Shown here: piece by piece, positions 25,408 through 33,254 of the stretch | Position numbering within the stretch: position 1 is the first letter of the stretch | How the letters are laid out: every line of letters begins with the position of its first letter | Assembly: GCA_005223085.1 (NCBI GenBank) | Contig: NJBP01000018.1 | Span: forward strand, 1 to 34,376 | Direction: 5' to 3' | Source: Candidatus Aerophobetes bacterium Ae_b3b | GTDB lineage: Bacteria; Aerophobota; Aerophobia; Aerophobales; AE-B3A | DNA length: 34,376 nucleotides | Made by a program: the position numbers and the translations under genes | The notes under the pieces: model-generated | The model's database searches: none | Told to the model about the DNA's origin: nothing | What the model saw: the letters and a program-made list of their open reading frames with translations, nothing else

Positions 25408-25436
25408 AGAGGAGGATTTCCCCTGGTGACTCCTCT
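25408..25436 (-). other. Hairpin in the trpB2-trpE junction
   Basis: AGAGGAG (25436-25430 on the minus strand) and CTCCTCT (25414-25408) form a 7-bp stem with a 15-base loop, beginning inside the trpB2 stop region. There is no U-tract, so it is not a classical terminator; it could be an mRNA processing or stability element separating trpB2 from trpE. Confidence 0.35.
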
Positions 25437-26787
25437 AACTTTCCTTTATCTCAGGTAGCGACTTTAGTGCTTCTTCGATTTTTTCCTGTGGATATTTGTA
25501 GTCCTCCAGTTTGCCTTCAAAATAAGCCTGGTAGGCGCCTAGGTCAAAGTAACCATGGCCAGAATGATTGAAGACAATTACCGTCCCTGGCTTGGCTTTT
25601 TTTGCCTCTTCGATTACCGCTTTGGTAGCATGGGCTGTCTCGGGTGCTGGCAGAAATCCTTCTGTCTGAGCGAACAGCAAAGCCGCCTCGAATACCTCTT
25701 TCTGGTGATAAGCCTGCGCCTCCATTAGCCCTAATTTCAGTAGATGGCAGAGAATAGGTGCATCGCCATGATATCTCAGCCCTCCTGCATGAATAGGAGG
25801 AGGAACAAAAGAGTGTCCCAGAGTAAACATCTTCACTACCGGTCCCGTTCCAGCCGTATCTCCAAAATCATACTTATATGGACCTCTAGTAAGACTAGGA
25901 CAGGCCGTGGGTTCTACGGCTATAAACCTTATCTTCTCACCGGCAAGTTTCCTGGGAAAGAAGGGAAGAAAGAAGCCACCAAAGTTACTTCCTCCTCCTA
26001 CACAGCCAATCATTATATCTGGCTTTTCTCCCGCTTTCTCTAGTTGTTTTTCCACCTCTAGGCCCACGATAGTTTGATGAAGAAGAACGTGATTCACCAC
26101 GCTTCCTATGGAGTATTTGGTATCTTCATGAGTCGCTGCATCTTCTATTGCCTCGGATATGGCAATTCCCAAACTACCAAGGCAGTCTGGATCTTCCTCT
26201 GAGACTTTTCTGCCGAAATTTGTCCTATTGGAGGGAGAGCGAAACATCTCTGCTCCCCAGCTTTGAGCCAAGAGCCTTCTGTAAGGTTTTTGGTCGTAAC
26301 TTATCCCTACCATATAGACAGTGCATTCTAGTCCGAACATCTTACATGCAAAAGCTAAGGCGCTTCCCCATTGGCCAGCTCCGGTCTCGGTAGCCAGTCT
26401 CTTAATCCCTTCTTTCTTGTTGTAATAGGCCTGGGCAATGGCTGTATTCGGCTTGTGAGAACCTGGTGGGGATAGGGATTCATCTTTATAATATATTTTC
26501 GCCGAGGTTCCTATGGCCTCCTCCAGCCGATAGGCTCTGCGTAAAGGAGTGGGGCGGTATTGAGTATACACCTTTAGTACTTCCTCAGGTATCTCAATGC
26601 GAGGTTGGGAAGACATCTCCTGCTCAATACAAGCCATGGGGAAGATTGGCAAAAGATCTTCTGGAACTAGCGGCTTCTTAGTGCCAGGGTGTAGTTCCGG
26701 GGGTAGGGACCCTGGTAAATCTGGTAGTACATTGTACCATGCTTGGGGCATTTCCCTTTCTTCCAGTAAAATCTTTTTTTCAGTCAT
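25435..26787 (-). CDS. TrpB2-type (TrpB-like) pyridoxal-phosphate enzyme
   Basis: 450 residues of the TrpB2 branch (COG1350), which is longer than TrpB1 and has an N-terminal extension ([20 protein letters not shown]). PLP Lys is K112 in [42 protein letters not shown] and [11 protein letters not shown] follow. TrpB2 enzymes make tryptophan from serine, or phosphoserine in some archaea, and indole, often without TrpA; they are thought to salvage free indole. Here it is the first structural gene behind the TRAP leader, with a full trpB/trpA pair at the far end. AAGGAG lies 8 nt before the ATG. Confidence 0.94.
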   Translation of the reverse strand: MTEKKILLEEREMPQAWYNVLPDLPGSLPPELHPGTKKPLVPEDLLPIFPMACIEQEMSSQPRIEIPEEVLKVYTQYRPTPLRRAYRLEEAIGTSAKIYYKDESLSPPGSHKPNTAIAQAYYNKKEGIKRLATETGAGQWGSALAFACKMFGLECTVYMVGISYDQKPYRRLLAQSWGAEMFRSPSNRTNFGRKVSEEDPDCLGSLGIAISEAIEDAATHEDTKYSIGSVVNHVLLHQTIVGLEVEKQLEKAGEKPDIMIGCVGGGSNFGGFFLPFFPRKLAGEKIRFIAVEPTACPSLTRGPYKYDFGDTAGTGPVVKMFTLGHSFVPPPIHAGGLRYHGDAPILCHLLKLGLMEAQAYHQKEVFEAALLFAQTEGFLPAPETAHATKAVIEEAKKAKPGTVIVFNHSGHGYFDLGAYQAYFEGKLEDYKYPQEKIEEALKSLPEIKES

Positions 26788-26809
26788 ACTCTTTCTCCTT
26801 ATTCTTTAG

Positions 26810-27034
26810 TTTTTCTTCTGTTTTCTTCGGACTATCAGTCCTTTTTTCTCTCCAAATAAATATCTGGCTTTCTCCTTGCCTCTTGGACAACCTCTTTCTT
26901 ATTCTGACATATCCTCTCCTGGTCTTTTTAATTTTTCCTCAAATTTTCTCCCTGTTTTAATCCCTCTTTGCTAGCAGGATATTTCCAATAAAAAAACCGA
27001 GCAGGAAGCCCGATTTTAAAAAATATCCACTCAC
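26810..27034 (-). pseudogene. Possible decayed YtxH-like small protein in the trp leader
   Basis: Minus-strand codons 27034-26957 spell VSGYFLKSGFLLGFFIGNIL then LAKRD and a stop, like the Gly-rich membrane head of YtxH-domain proteins. Downstream, other frames give charged helical stretches (TGRKFEEKLKRPGED, KEKARYLFGEKKG). Switching frames restores a head-plus-coiled-coil plan. The same bases carry the GAG-repeat site and terminator, and the region is purine-rich, so the similarity may be accidental. Listed with low confidence; the regulatory reading is stronger. Confidence 0.25.
26990..27017 (-). terminator. Attenuator terminator of the trp leader
   Basis: On the minus strand TCGGGC, loop TTCCT and GCTCGG form a 6-bp stem (27013-26997, two G-U pairs), extendable by AAAA-UUUU pairing, followed by seven U residues (26996-26990). 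It lies 60-80 bases after the mtrB stop and about 200 bases before trpB2. Alone it would end transcription after mtrB. The upstream GAG segment can compete for its loop and 3' arm (see regulatory site and findings). Confidence 0.65.
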
Positions 27035-27063
27035 CTCCTCTCGTCTCAAGCTTATCTCGTCTT
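27025..27063 (-). promoter_or_regulatory. TRAP-binding site: GAG/AAG triplet array in the trp leader
   Basis: Reading the minus strand from 27063: AAG-ac-GAG-at-AAG-ctt-GAG-ac-GAG-ag-GAG-gt-GAG-tg-GAT. That is seven NAG triplets and one GAT with spacers of 2,2,3,2,2,2,2 bases. TRAP binds up to 11 (G/U/A)AG triplets spaced by 2-3 nt, so the register fits what is known from Bacillus subtilis. It starts 15 bases after the mtrB stop. The segment CGAG-A-GGAGG (27043-27034) can pair with 27008-26998 (nine pairs around a small internal loop), which would form an antiterminator. Confidence 0.8.
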
Positions 27064-27077
27064 TAAAGATTTAGAAA

Positions 27078-27305
27078 TTACTTACCGGATTGTACTTTTC
27101 CATACCGGGAAAAGATCTCCGCTTTACCTCTTATCTTGATGGCAGATACATGTTCTGTAAACTGACAGAACCAGACCTCACCTTCATCCAATTTCTCGGT
27201 ATGATGAACTGTGGTCTCTTTTCCTCGAGTTAAGCCAATGATGGTTACCCCGTTTTCTAGCGCTTTCACTACCATAAAATCAGCTTGCACTATTTCTTCC
27301 ATCAT
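27078..27305 (-). CDS. mtrB: Trp RNA-binding attenuation protein (TRAP)
   Basis: A 75-residue protein, the same length as Bacillus subtilis TRAP, closely similar throughout: DFMVVKALENGVTIIGLTRG, then HHTEKLDEGEVWFCQFTEH and SAIKIRGKAE. With an offset of one, the RNA-binding K37, K56 and R58 of the Bacillus protein are present as K38, K57 and R59; the tryptophan-pocket residues T25, Q47, T49 and S53 as T26, Q48, T50 and S54. It should form an 11-subunit ring that, when loaded with tryptophan, wraps (G/U)AG-repeat RNA. Such repeats begin 15 nt after its stop codon, ahead of the trp genes. It has its own strong promoter. No mtrA/folE is adjacent, unlike B. subtilis. Either of two ATGs (27305, 27302) may start it. 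Confidence 0.95.
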   Translation of the reverse strand: MMEEIVQADFMVVKALENGVTIIGLTRGKETTVHHTEKLDEGEVWFCQFTEHVSAIKIRGKAEIFSRYGKVQSGK

Positions 27306-27322
27306 CCAACTCTTCGAGATAC

Positions 27323-27350
27323 ATTATAGGAGTTTTTTCTTTCCCGTCAA
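27323..27350 (-). promoter_or_regulatory. Promoter of mtrB and probably of the trp operon
   Basis: TTGACG (27350-27345), 16-base spacer, TATAAT (27328-27323), only 18 bases before the mtrB ATG. It is the strongest consensus-like promoter between rpsI and trpB2; no comparable promoter was found between mtrB and trpB2, which suggests one transcript enters mtrB, the leader and the trp genes. Confidence 0.75.
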
Positions 27351-27397
27351 CCCCGTAAAGGGCAAAAAAATTGATTCCTCCCATCCGACAAAGATCT

Positions 27398-27787
27398 TTA
27401 TCTTTTAGAGATCTGGGGTCTTGCTCTGGCTCCTCTTAGTCCTGGTTTTTTCCTCTCCTTCACCCTGGGATCACGGGTTAAAAGACCGGCCTTCCTTAGA
27501 GGATTTCTAAGTTCTGGGTTAATCTTCAAAATGGCCCGGGAGAGGCCCAGTCTTATGGCTTCAGCCTGACCGGCTAGACCCCCTCCTTTAACGTGAGCTT
27601 CGACATCAAACTTATCCAGAAAACCTACCTTTTCTAGAGGCTCCCTTACAATTTTACTGTTAACCTTACGGGGGAAATAGTTTTCTAGATCCCTCTTATT
27701 CACAGTAAGATTTCCCTGGCCCGACTTTATCTTGACCTTAGCGGTTGCTTTTTTTCTTCTTCCCACAGCGTAAAAACCTTCCTTCAT
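27398..27787 (-). CDS. rpsI: 30S ribosomal protein S9
   Basis: 129 residues, full length for bS9/uS9: N-terminal YAVGRRKKATAKVKI, the central GGGLAGQAEAIRLGLSRAI and the C-terminal tail GLRGARARPQISKR, ending in the invariant Lys-Arg that reaches the decoding site. The usual motif is RAPQFSKR; here it is RARPQISKR. AGGAGTGACC precedes the ATG. rplM (L13), which normally lies just upstream, is absent: hflC is there instead. Confidence 0.97.
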   Translation of the reverse strand: MKEGFYAVGRRKKATAKVKIKSGQGNLTVNKRDLENYFPRKVNSKIVREPLEKVGFLDKFDVEAHVKGGGLAGQAEAIRLGLSRAILKINPELRNPLRKAGLLTRDPRVKERKKPGLRGARARPQISKR

Positions 27788-27812
27788 TGGTCACTCCTGA
27801 ATTTTGTCTTAA

Positions 27813-27840
27813 AGGGTATCACAATTTTTAACCCGGTCAA
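27813..27840 (-). promoter_or_regulatory. Possible promoter of rpsI
   Basis: TTGACC (27840-27835) and TACCCT (27818-27813) with 16-base spacing, in the 76-base gap after hflC. The -10 is weak; rpsI could also be read through from hflKC. Confidence 0.4.
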
Positions 27841-27863
27841 GAGGAAATGAGGCAGGCAACTTC

Positions 27864-28841
27864 TTAAGGTTTATTGGAGGAAGCTTTTTCTGGGGCAGCT
27901 TCAGGGGCCAGGTATTTAAAAAACTTTGAATCCAGGGGGACTACGATAAGCGTCTTTTTGGAAAGGGTTTCCCGGTAAGTTTCCAGGGTCTTTGAAAAGT
28001 TAAAAAAGTCAGGATCCTGCTCATAGGCCTGGGCATAAATTTTGGTGGCCTCGGCATCAGCCTCTCCCTTTATCTCCTGGGCCTTCCGATAGGCCTCCGA
28101 CCTTATCCGTGCCAGTTCTTTTTCCATCTCTCCCAATATTTTGGCTTTTTCCCCCTCTCCTTCAGAGATGTACCTATTGGAAATCCTGTTTCTTTCGGCT
28201 TTCATTCTGGCAAAAACTGCCTCCCTGTTGGCTTTGGGAAGATCTGCTCTTTTAATTCTCACATCAATTACCTTTATTCCGTATTCCCTGGCCATCTGGT
28301 CACTCTTTTCATTAACTACCTTCATGATCTTCTCTCTTCCCACCTCTATTCTTTCTATCTCTCTTTTTACCTGTTCTTCCTCGGGAGTTATTTCTGCGGA
28401 CAATATTTTTCTATTAGAGGTTCTCACAGTATCCATTAAATTGTATTTACCCACTTCTTCTCTTAATACCGAATAAATAATATCGTCCAATCTTGAGTGT
28501 GCTCCAGGCTCGTTTCTCACCGTCTTCATGAATAGGAGTGGGTCAACTATTCTCCAGCGGGCATAATTATTGAGAAATATGTACTTTTTGTCTTTGGTAA
28601 CACATCTTCTCGGTGCGGCGTCGTATTCAAGCAGTCGGTCTTCAAACTTGTGGGCCATCTGAATGAAGGGAATCTTCATGTAGAGACCCGGCTTTTTCAG
28701 CACTTTAATGGGTTTTCCCATTTGGGTGACCACCACCTGGTTGGTTTCATTAACGGTAAAGAGGGCCGAGTTAAGGGTTAAAAGCCCGATAATTACGATG
28801 ATGATTTCAGCTATAGCAGCTCCACTTGGTCTAGTAATCAT
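27864..28841 (-). CDS. hflC: HflC, SPFH/prohibitin-domain membrane protein
   Basis: 325 residues. One N-terminal membrane anchor (AIAEIIIVIIGLLTLNSALF) is followed by the SPFH/band 7 domain (VNETNQVVVTQMGKPIKVLK, PGLYMKIPFIQMAHKFEDRL, ITPEEEQVKREIERIEVGRE) and a helical region with RIKRADLPKANREAVFARMK. With HflK it forms a large membrane cage around the FtsH protease and modulates its activity. The C-terminal PEAAPEKASSNKP tail is flexible. It starts 15 nt after hflK. Confidence 0.93.
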   Translation of the reverse strand: MITRPSGAAIAEIIIVIIGLLTLNSALFTVNETNQVVVTQMGKPIKVLKKPGLYMKIPFIQMAHKFEDRLLEYDAAPRRCVTKDKKYIFLNNYARWRIVDPLLFMKTVRNEPGAHSRLDDIIYSVLREEVGKYNLMDTVRTSNRKILSAEITPEEEQVKREIERIEVGREKIMKVVNEKSDQMAREYGIKVIDVRIKRADLPKANREAVFARMKAERNRISNRYISEGEGEKAKILGEMEKELARIRSEAYRKAQEIKGEADAEATKIYAQAYEQDPDFFNFSKTLETYRETLSKKTLIVVPLDSKFFKYLAPEAAPEKASSNKP

Positions 28842-28856
28842 TTTTGCCTCTTTCCC

Positions 28857-29804
28857 TTATTCCCCACCCCTGAGTGATCCCTCCAGTCCTTTTCCTCTCA
28901 AGTTCAGGAACTTTAGAAGACCCTCACGGGGCTCGGCCATAATCACCTTCTCAATATCGGGAAGAATCTCTCTCATTGTCTCCAGGTATAATCTATCTTT
29001 GGTTATGATTTTAGCTTCCCGGTAAGCCTTTAGCCTTTCCAAAAATCTTTTTGCCTCACCCTGACTATGTTTTACTCTTTGTACCGCATATGCCTCTGCT
29101 TCTCTTATCGTCTTTTCTGCTTCTCCCCCGGCTCTAGGAACCTCCGTATTATATTTTCCCAGGGCCTCGTTGACCAGTCTTTCTCTAGCCTCTTTAGCGC
29201 TGGCTACTCCCTCGAAGGCCTCCTTTACCTCACCGGGAGGATGGACATCCTGTAGTTTTACCGTCACCACATGAATCCCGCTCTCATAATGGTCTAAAAT
29301 TCTCTGAAGTCTTTTTTCGGCTGCATCCTGAATTTCCTCTTTCCCAATGGCCAGAGCTTCGTCAACGCCTCTGTCTCCAATGGTTTGTCTCATGGCCGCC
29401 TCTGCTGCATCTTTTATGGTTTTTTTGATATGTTTTACATTGAAAAGATAGGCTTTGGCGTCTTTGATTCTATATTGGACAATGAACCAGAGATCAACTA
29501 TATTGATGTCTCCCGTGAGCATGAGGGACTCCTCTTCGAGGTCCTGGTATACTGCTGGAGGTCCTACTCTGATGGTTTTAAATCCAATCTCCATCTTCTG
29601 GATTTTGGCTATGGGTGGCTTGTCCACCCGTTCCACGGGCCAGGGAATATGATAGTGTATTCCGGGACCTTGGGAAGTATAATACCTTCCCCACCTTCTA
29701 ATAATTCCTTCCTCCTCGGGATGAACGATATAAACTCCTGAGAGAAGCCAGATGGCTATGATGAATAAAACTACCCCCAGAGCTATTTTTTTTGCGCTCA
29801 CCAT
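28857..29804 (-). CDS. hflK: HflK, SPFH/prohibitin-domain membrane protein
   Basis: 315 residues with an N-terminal anchor (KIALGVVLFIIAIWLLSGVY) and HflK-type band 7 domain: YIVHPEEEGIIRRWGRYYT, GPGIHYHIPWPVERVDKPP, MLTGDINIVDLWFIVQYRI, TVKLQDVHPPGEVKEAFEGV. It lacks the long Gly-rich N-terminal extension of the E. coli protein. It is the partner of HflC in controlling FtsH. The gene begins 7 nt after the VWA gene, so the four upstream and downstream genes form one transcript. Confidence 0.93.
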   Translation of the reverse strand: MVSAKKIALGVVLFIIAIWLLSGVYIVHPEEEGIIRRWGRYYTSQGPGIHYHIPWPVERVDKPPIAKIQKMEIGFKTIRVGPPAVYQDLEEESLMLTGDINIVDLWFIVQYRIKDAKAYLFNVKHIKKTIKDAAEAAMRQTIGDRGVDEALAIGKEEIQDAAEKRLQRILDHYESGIHVVTVKLQDVHPPGEVKEAFEGVASAKEARERLVNEALGKYNTEVPRAGGEAEKTIREAEAYAVQRVKHSQGEAKRFLERLKAYREAKIITKDRLYLETMREILPDIEKVIMAEPREGLLKFLNLRGKGLEGSLRGGE

Positions 29805-29811
29805 CTTTTCC

Positions 29812-31812
29812 TCACTTTATGATTCCATAAGTGGTGAATATTCGAAGAACTTCATTGGGAAGTTCACCTATTCTGTCTCTTTCTATAATTACGTAATCAT
29901 CTATGAGTGATTTGGCACATTTTTCGTGTTCTTGCCCAATAACGAATAGAAAAGGAAGAATTTCATTGTCTGAAAGTTTGCTGAGCACATCTCTTACCGC
30001 CTCAGGGGTGTCTGGTTCTCCATCGGTTATGATAGAAAAACCCTTGGGCCTACCTTCCACCTCTTTTAACTTCTCAGCAATGTATTCTATGGCATTCACC
30101 ATTAAGGTGCCTCCATATGGATAAAGAGACATTATCCTTCCTCGAGAATCTTCCATATAGTTTTCCTTGAAATCCTTTATGATATAGACTGTATCTTTGT
30201 AATTTATCATTTCTTTTAAGAGCCTTCCCCCGGAGTGAAAGGCAAAAATTGCGAAAGGATAACCAGAGTAGTTGAGCGCTTCTCCCTGAATTAAGAGAGC
30301 ACTCTTAATATAATCAATTATCTTATATCCAAACCCAAACCCGGTAGAGGAACTTATGTCTGCTAAAATGGCCCAGGCAGCTTTTTTCTTAATCCTGGCT
30401 CTTTTTCTAAACATCTTTTTGTTTGGTTTGACCCCGGTGGCCTCGTATTCTAACTCTGCCTGCACATACTCGCCTATATTAATCTCCTCTCCCTGTTTTG
30501 CCCTTTTCTTTCCTCGATATCTTTCCTCGAGCCTTTTAAAGTAACTTTCTATAGCCCTTATTTCTCCATTGTACTCCTCTATGATTTTATGGGCATTATC
30601 AATGTCAACCTGGCAGCTCGGGGGCCTTCTCAGAATAACCCCTGGGCTCGGCCTTGGTACTATCCTCACAAAGGGACCACCAGACTGCAGATATTTCCAT
30701 TGGTCTTTTCTTAAATCTTTTTCTTTTTTCTCCTTGTTTTTCTTTTCCTCTAATTTTTTCTCGGACTTCCCTTTCTCCTTTCCGACCTCTTTACTAACTT
30801 CATCCTTCTCCCTGGCAGTATTTTCTTTAGTTTTGAGTTCTTGCTGGTGCTTCTTCTCTTTTTCTACCTTGCTTGAAGTTTCTTCTTTATCTGATTTCGG
30901 TCTTCTCTCACGGGATTCTTTTTGACTTGATCCTTTTTGTTGATCGGCAGGTTTTTTCTTACTCTGGGGTGTGAGTTCCTCTTGATCCTCTCTGCCTTCT
31001 CTAGGTTTTACCTGACCCCTATAGCTGCGGGGAACTCCGGGAGATAATTTATCATGGCTTCTCCCGGCATAAGAGGGAAGTCTTGGTATGGGCTGCTTTA
31101 TGTCGAAATTTTCCTTAAATTTTTGATAGACTTTGGCAGTTGAATCAAGAGAAGCATGAATATCATTATCTTCAGCTTCCCGCGCTATGGCTACACACTC
31201 CTGCAGAAGATTTTCATATTTAGAAGGCACCTCATCAATAGTTTTGTCAAGTAAAGTTTTCTGGAGAAAAAATTCCCTGAAGGCATTCAATTCTTTCCTT
31301 TTTTTCAACAGATATTTGGGGCTGGGCCTGCGGGCAAGATAGACTGGTTTTTCCTTTTCCTCGGAAAACTTTCTAAGTCCAGGAAGCTCTCTTCTAGCCT
31401 TGCGGTCTATCCTATTGTCCTCAACTACATTGAAGATCTCATGGGCGAGGGTGGGATTCTCCTTAAATTGATCCTGGAGAAAGAAGTCTTCCAGGAACCG
31501 ATTTATCCTTTTAGAATCATATTCCCTGGAATCGGCCAATTGCTCGTGCAATTTGATAAATTCCTTTATGTGGTCTGATTCATGTCTTATTGCGCTGGCA
31601 AGCATCATCTCATTATCAGAGTCGTTGCCAGCCAAACCAAATTGTTGTGGCAAATGTATTTTTTCCCCATCGGTAAAGATAGCTGGACCACTGATGAGGG
31701 AAAGAAGGTTTTTTTTATCGAAAATAAGAGGATATTTTTCGCTAGCTCCATCCCCTATTCTAAAATTTATCACTTTTTGAAGCTCGGACTCGATTTTCTC
31801 ACAGATAACCAT
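29812..31812 (-). CDS. VWA-domain protein with N-terminal HEXXH motif (CobT/NorD/CbbO-like)
   Basis: 666 residues in three parts. Residues 1-240 are a helical, peptidase-like domain with HESDH at 77-81 (an HEXXH zinc motif) and LAHEIFNVVEDNRIDRKARR, as in VWA-associated metallopeptidase-like and CobT-type proteins. Residues about 250-390 are a Lys/Glu/Ser-rich disordered linker. From about 475 a von Willebrand A domain has a MIDAS: D485-I-S-S-S489, T569 in YGGTLMV and D597 in ITDGEPD. In this class (CbbO, NorD) the VWA protein works with a MoxR-type ATPase to remodel or insert metal into a target. Its ATPase partner ends 2 nt upstream. Whether HEXXH is catalytic is unknown. Confidence 0.82.
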   Translation of the reverse strand: MVICEKIESELQKVINFRIGDGASEKYPLIFDKKNLLSLISGPAIFTDGEKIHLPQQFGLAGNDSDNEMMLASAIRHESDHIKEFIKLHEQLADSREYDSKRINRFLEDFFLQDQFKENPTLAHEIFNVVEDNRIDRKARRELPGLRKFSEEKEKPVYLARRPSPKYLLKKRKELNAFREFFLQKTLLDKTIDEVPSKYENLLQECVAIAREAEDNDIHASLDSTAKVYQKFKENFDIKQPIPRLPSYAGRSHDKLSPGVPRSYRGQVKPREGREDQEELTPQSKKKPADQQKGSSQKESRERRPKSDKEETSSKVEKEKKHQQELKTKENTAREKDEVSKEVGKEKGKSEKKLEEKKNKEKKEKDLRKDQWKYLQSGGPFVRIVPRPSPGVILRRPPSCQVDIDNAHKIIEEYNGEIRAIESYFKRLEERYRGKKRAKQGEEINIGEYVQAELEYEATGVKPNKKMFRKRARIKKKAAWAILADISSSTGFGFGYKIIDYIKSALLIQGEALNYSGYPFAIFAFHSGGRLLKEMINYKDTVYIIKDFKENYMEDSRGRIMSLYPYGGTLMVNAIEYIAEKLKEVEGRPKGFSIITDGEPDTPEAVRDVLSKLSDNEILPFLFVIGQEHEKCAKSLIDDYVIIERDRIGELPNEVLRIFTTYGIIK

Positions 31813-31814
31813 TT

Positions 31815-33254
31815 TTACCTCTTTATTCTCCTCTTAACTTTCTCCATTAGCTTTCTGAAAAGTGTTTGGTCAGTCTCATAAGTAGACTTAGGATTGAGCA
31901 TATGCACCTCTATTAGCTTTCTAAGTGGCTGCTTGCTCTGTTGAACAGCCTGACAGACCTCTACTGCCCCTCTTAAACCCATATCTTTTTTATAAGTTGA
32001 AAGTATCTCTCTGAAGTCAAAGAGTAGCTCAGTTATTAAAACAGCTATTTTTTCATCAATTTCTGGTGCTCTTGATTTCAGAATGTTGGCGGTGCCTTCT
32101 TTGTCAGGATAGATTATCTTTATCTGGGCCCACCTTTCCAGAAAGGCATCACTAAGCTCAATGGGAGTATATCTTGAGTCCAAATTTCCGGAAGAGATCA
32201 TCTTAAAATTTTCCCCACCTTCGATAACTTCAAAACCATACTGGGACTGGACAGTTATCTTTTTATCATCCAGGACCCCATGTAGACCATAAAGCACTCC
32301 GGGATCTACCGGTCCTATCTCCTCAAAATAGAATATGCCATTATGTATCATGGCCAGGATGAGAGCCCCGGGGGCCTTTATAGGTTTTGGATCGGCAGGG
32401 ACCCAGGAGCCCACTATATCGTCCATGGTGGTTTCTCTGTTTCCCGTAGGTGACATATAAAAAGGTATATTATTTATATAGGCATACCACTTAATCATGG
32501 TACTTTTCCCACATCCGGTTGGTCCGTTTAACAAAAGAGGTTTTCCCTTGTCTACCAATTCACAGAATATCTTCCATTCACCCTGTTGATCGATGTATTC
32601 AACAGCTTCCATCATCTTGTTGACCGGATAATTTGAAAGGATAAAATTGCCGTATTTTCCTTCCGCCATTTCCTGAGCTACTTCCAGAGCCTCAGCAGAT
32701 TTCACCGTTTTTTCCTTGAGCTCCTTCATTAATTTGTCCAGGACCACCAGAGAAAGGAAATCAGTGTGATCAAACTCATCTTCGAGCTCCAGGAGGCCTC
32801 TTATTTTTGCTGGACGCCGGAAAAGATAAAAGTTTCCTATAATTACATTTCTCTTAATATCGTATCCCTTAAAAAAGCCGTTTTTCTCCAGTCTTTCTTT
32901 TCTCTTCCTGCTTAAAAGATTTTTATCGATGACCGTAATTTCGTAATTATTTGAGGGTGATTTTAGAATAATTGTGCGCTCATCCTTAAAAGATAAAAGG
33001 GTAGTCTTGTTTAAGGTAATTGTTCTTATATGGAAATCTTCCGGGGGATAATTTTCAGCCATCCAGGCTCCTAGCTTGCCAATTTTTTTGTAGCCATTGC
33101 CTTTAATCAGACTTACGTTATAGTACACCGGAAGATAAATCTCCTCTTCCAGGGCAGGAAAATCTAATTTTATTACTTTCCCCGGCTCCAAGGGGTTAAT
33201 AATTACATTTTCTTCTTTGGCTTTTTTGATGAATTCCACCAGGTATCTTTTCAT
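31815..33254 (-). CDS. MoxR/CbbQ-type AAA+ ATPase
   Basis: 479 residues. A roughly 235-residue N-terminal region unlike standard MoxR is followed by a AAA+ module: Walker A GPTGCGKS (244-251), Walker B GIFYFEE (306-312), sensor 1 SSGNLDSRYTP (N357) and the arginine-containing ELSDAFLERWAQIKI segment. CbbQ/NorQ-type ATPases act with a VWA partner, here the next gene, to refit enzymes or envelope complexes. The start overlaps the preceding gene's stop by 4 nt. The long N-terminal part may recruit the membrane partner upstream; this is inference. Confidence 0.85.
   Translation of the reverse strand: MKRYLVEFIKKAKEENVIINPLEPGKVIKLDFPALEEEIYLPVYYNVSLIKGNGYKKIGKLGAWMAENYPPEDFHIRTITLNKTTLLSFKDERTIILKSPSNNYEITVIDKNLLSRKRKERLEKNGFFKGYDIKRNVIIGNFYLFRRPAKIRGLLELEDEFDHTDFLSLVVLDKLMKELKEKTVKSAEALEVAQEMAEGKYGNFILSNYPVNKMMEAVEYIDQQGEWKIFCELVDKGKPLLLNGPTGCGKSTMIKWYAYINNIPFYMSPTGNRETTMDDIVGSWVPADPKPIKAPGALILAMIHNGIFYFEEIGPVDPGVLYGLHGVLDDKKITVQSQYGFEVIEGGENFKMISSGNLDSRYTPIELSDAFLERWAQIKIIYPDKEGTANILKSRAPEIDEKIAVLITELLFDFREILSTYKKDMGLRGAVEVCQAVQQSKQPLRKLIEVHMLNPKSTYETDQTLFRKLMEKVKRRIKR

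Noticed and set aside
25408-25436. Hairpin after trpB2 as a terminator
   Set aside because: A 7-bp stem with a long loop and no U-tract; kept only as a possible processing element.
26788-27077. T-box riboswitch or leader-peptide attenuator for the trp operon
   Set aside because: No T-box bulge consensus and no short ORF rich in Trp codons was found; the GAG array next to mtrB explains the region better.
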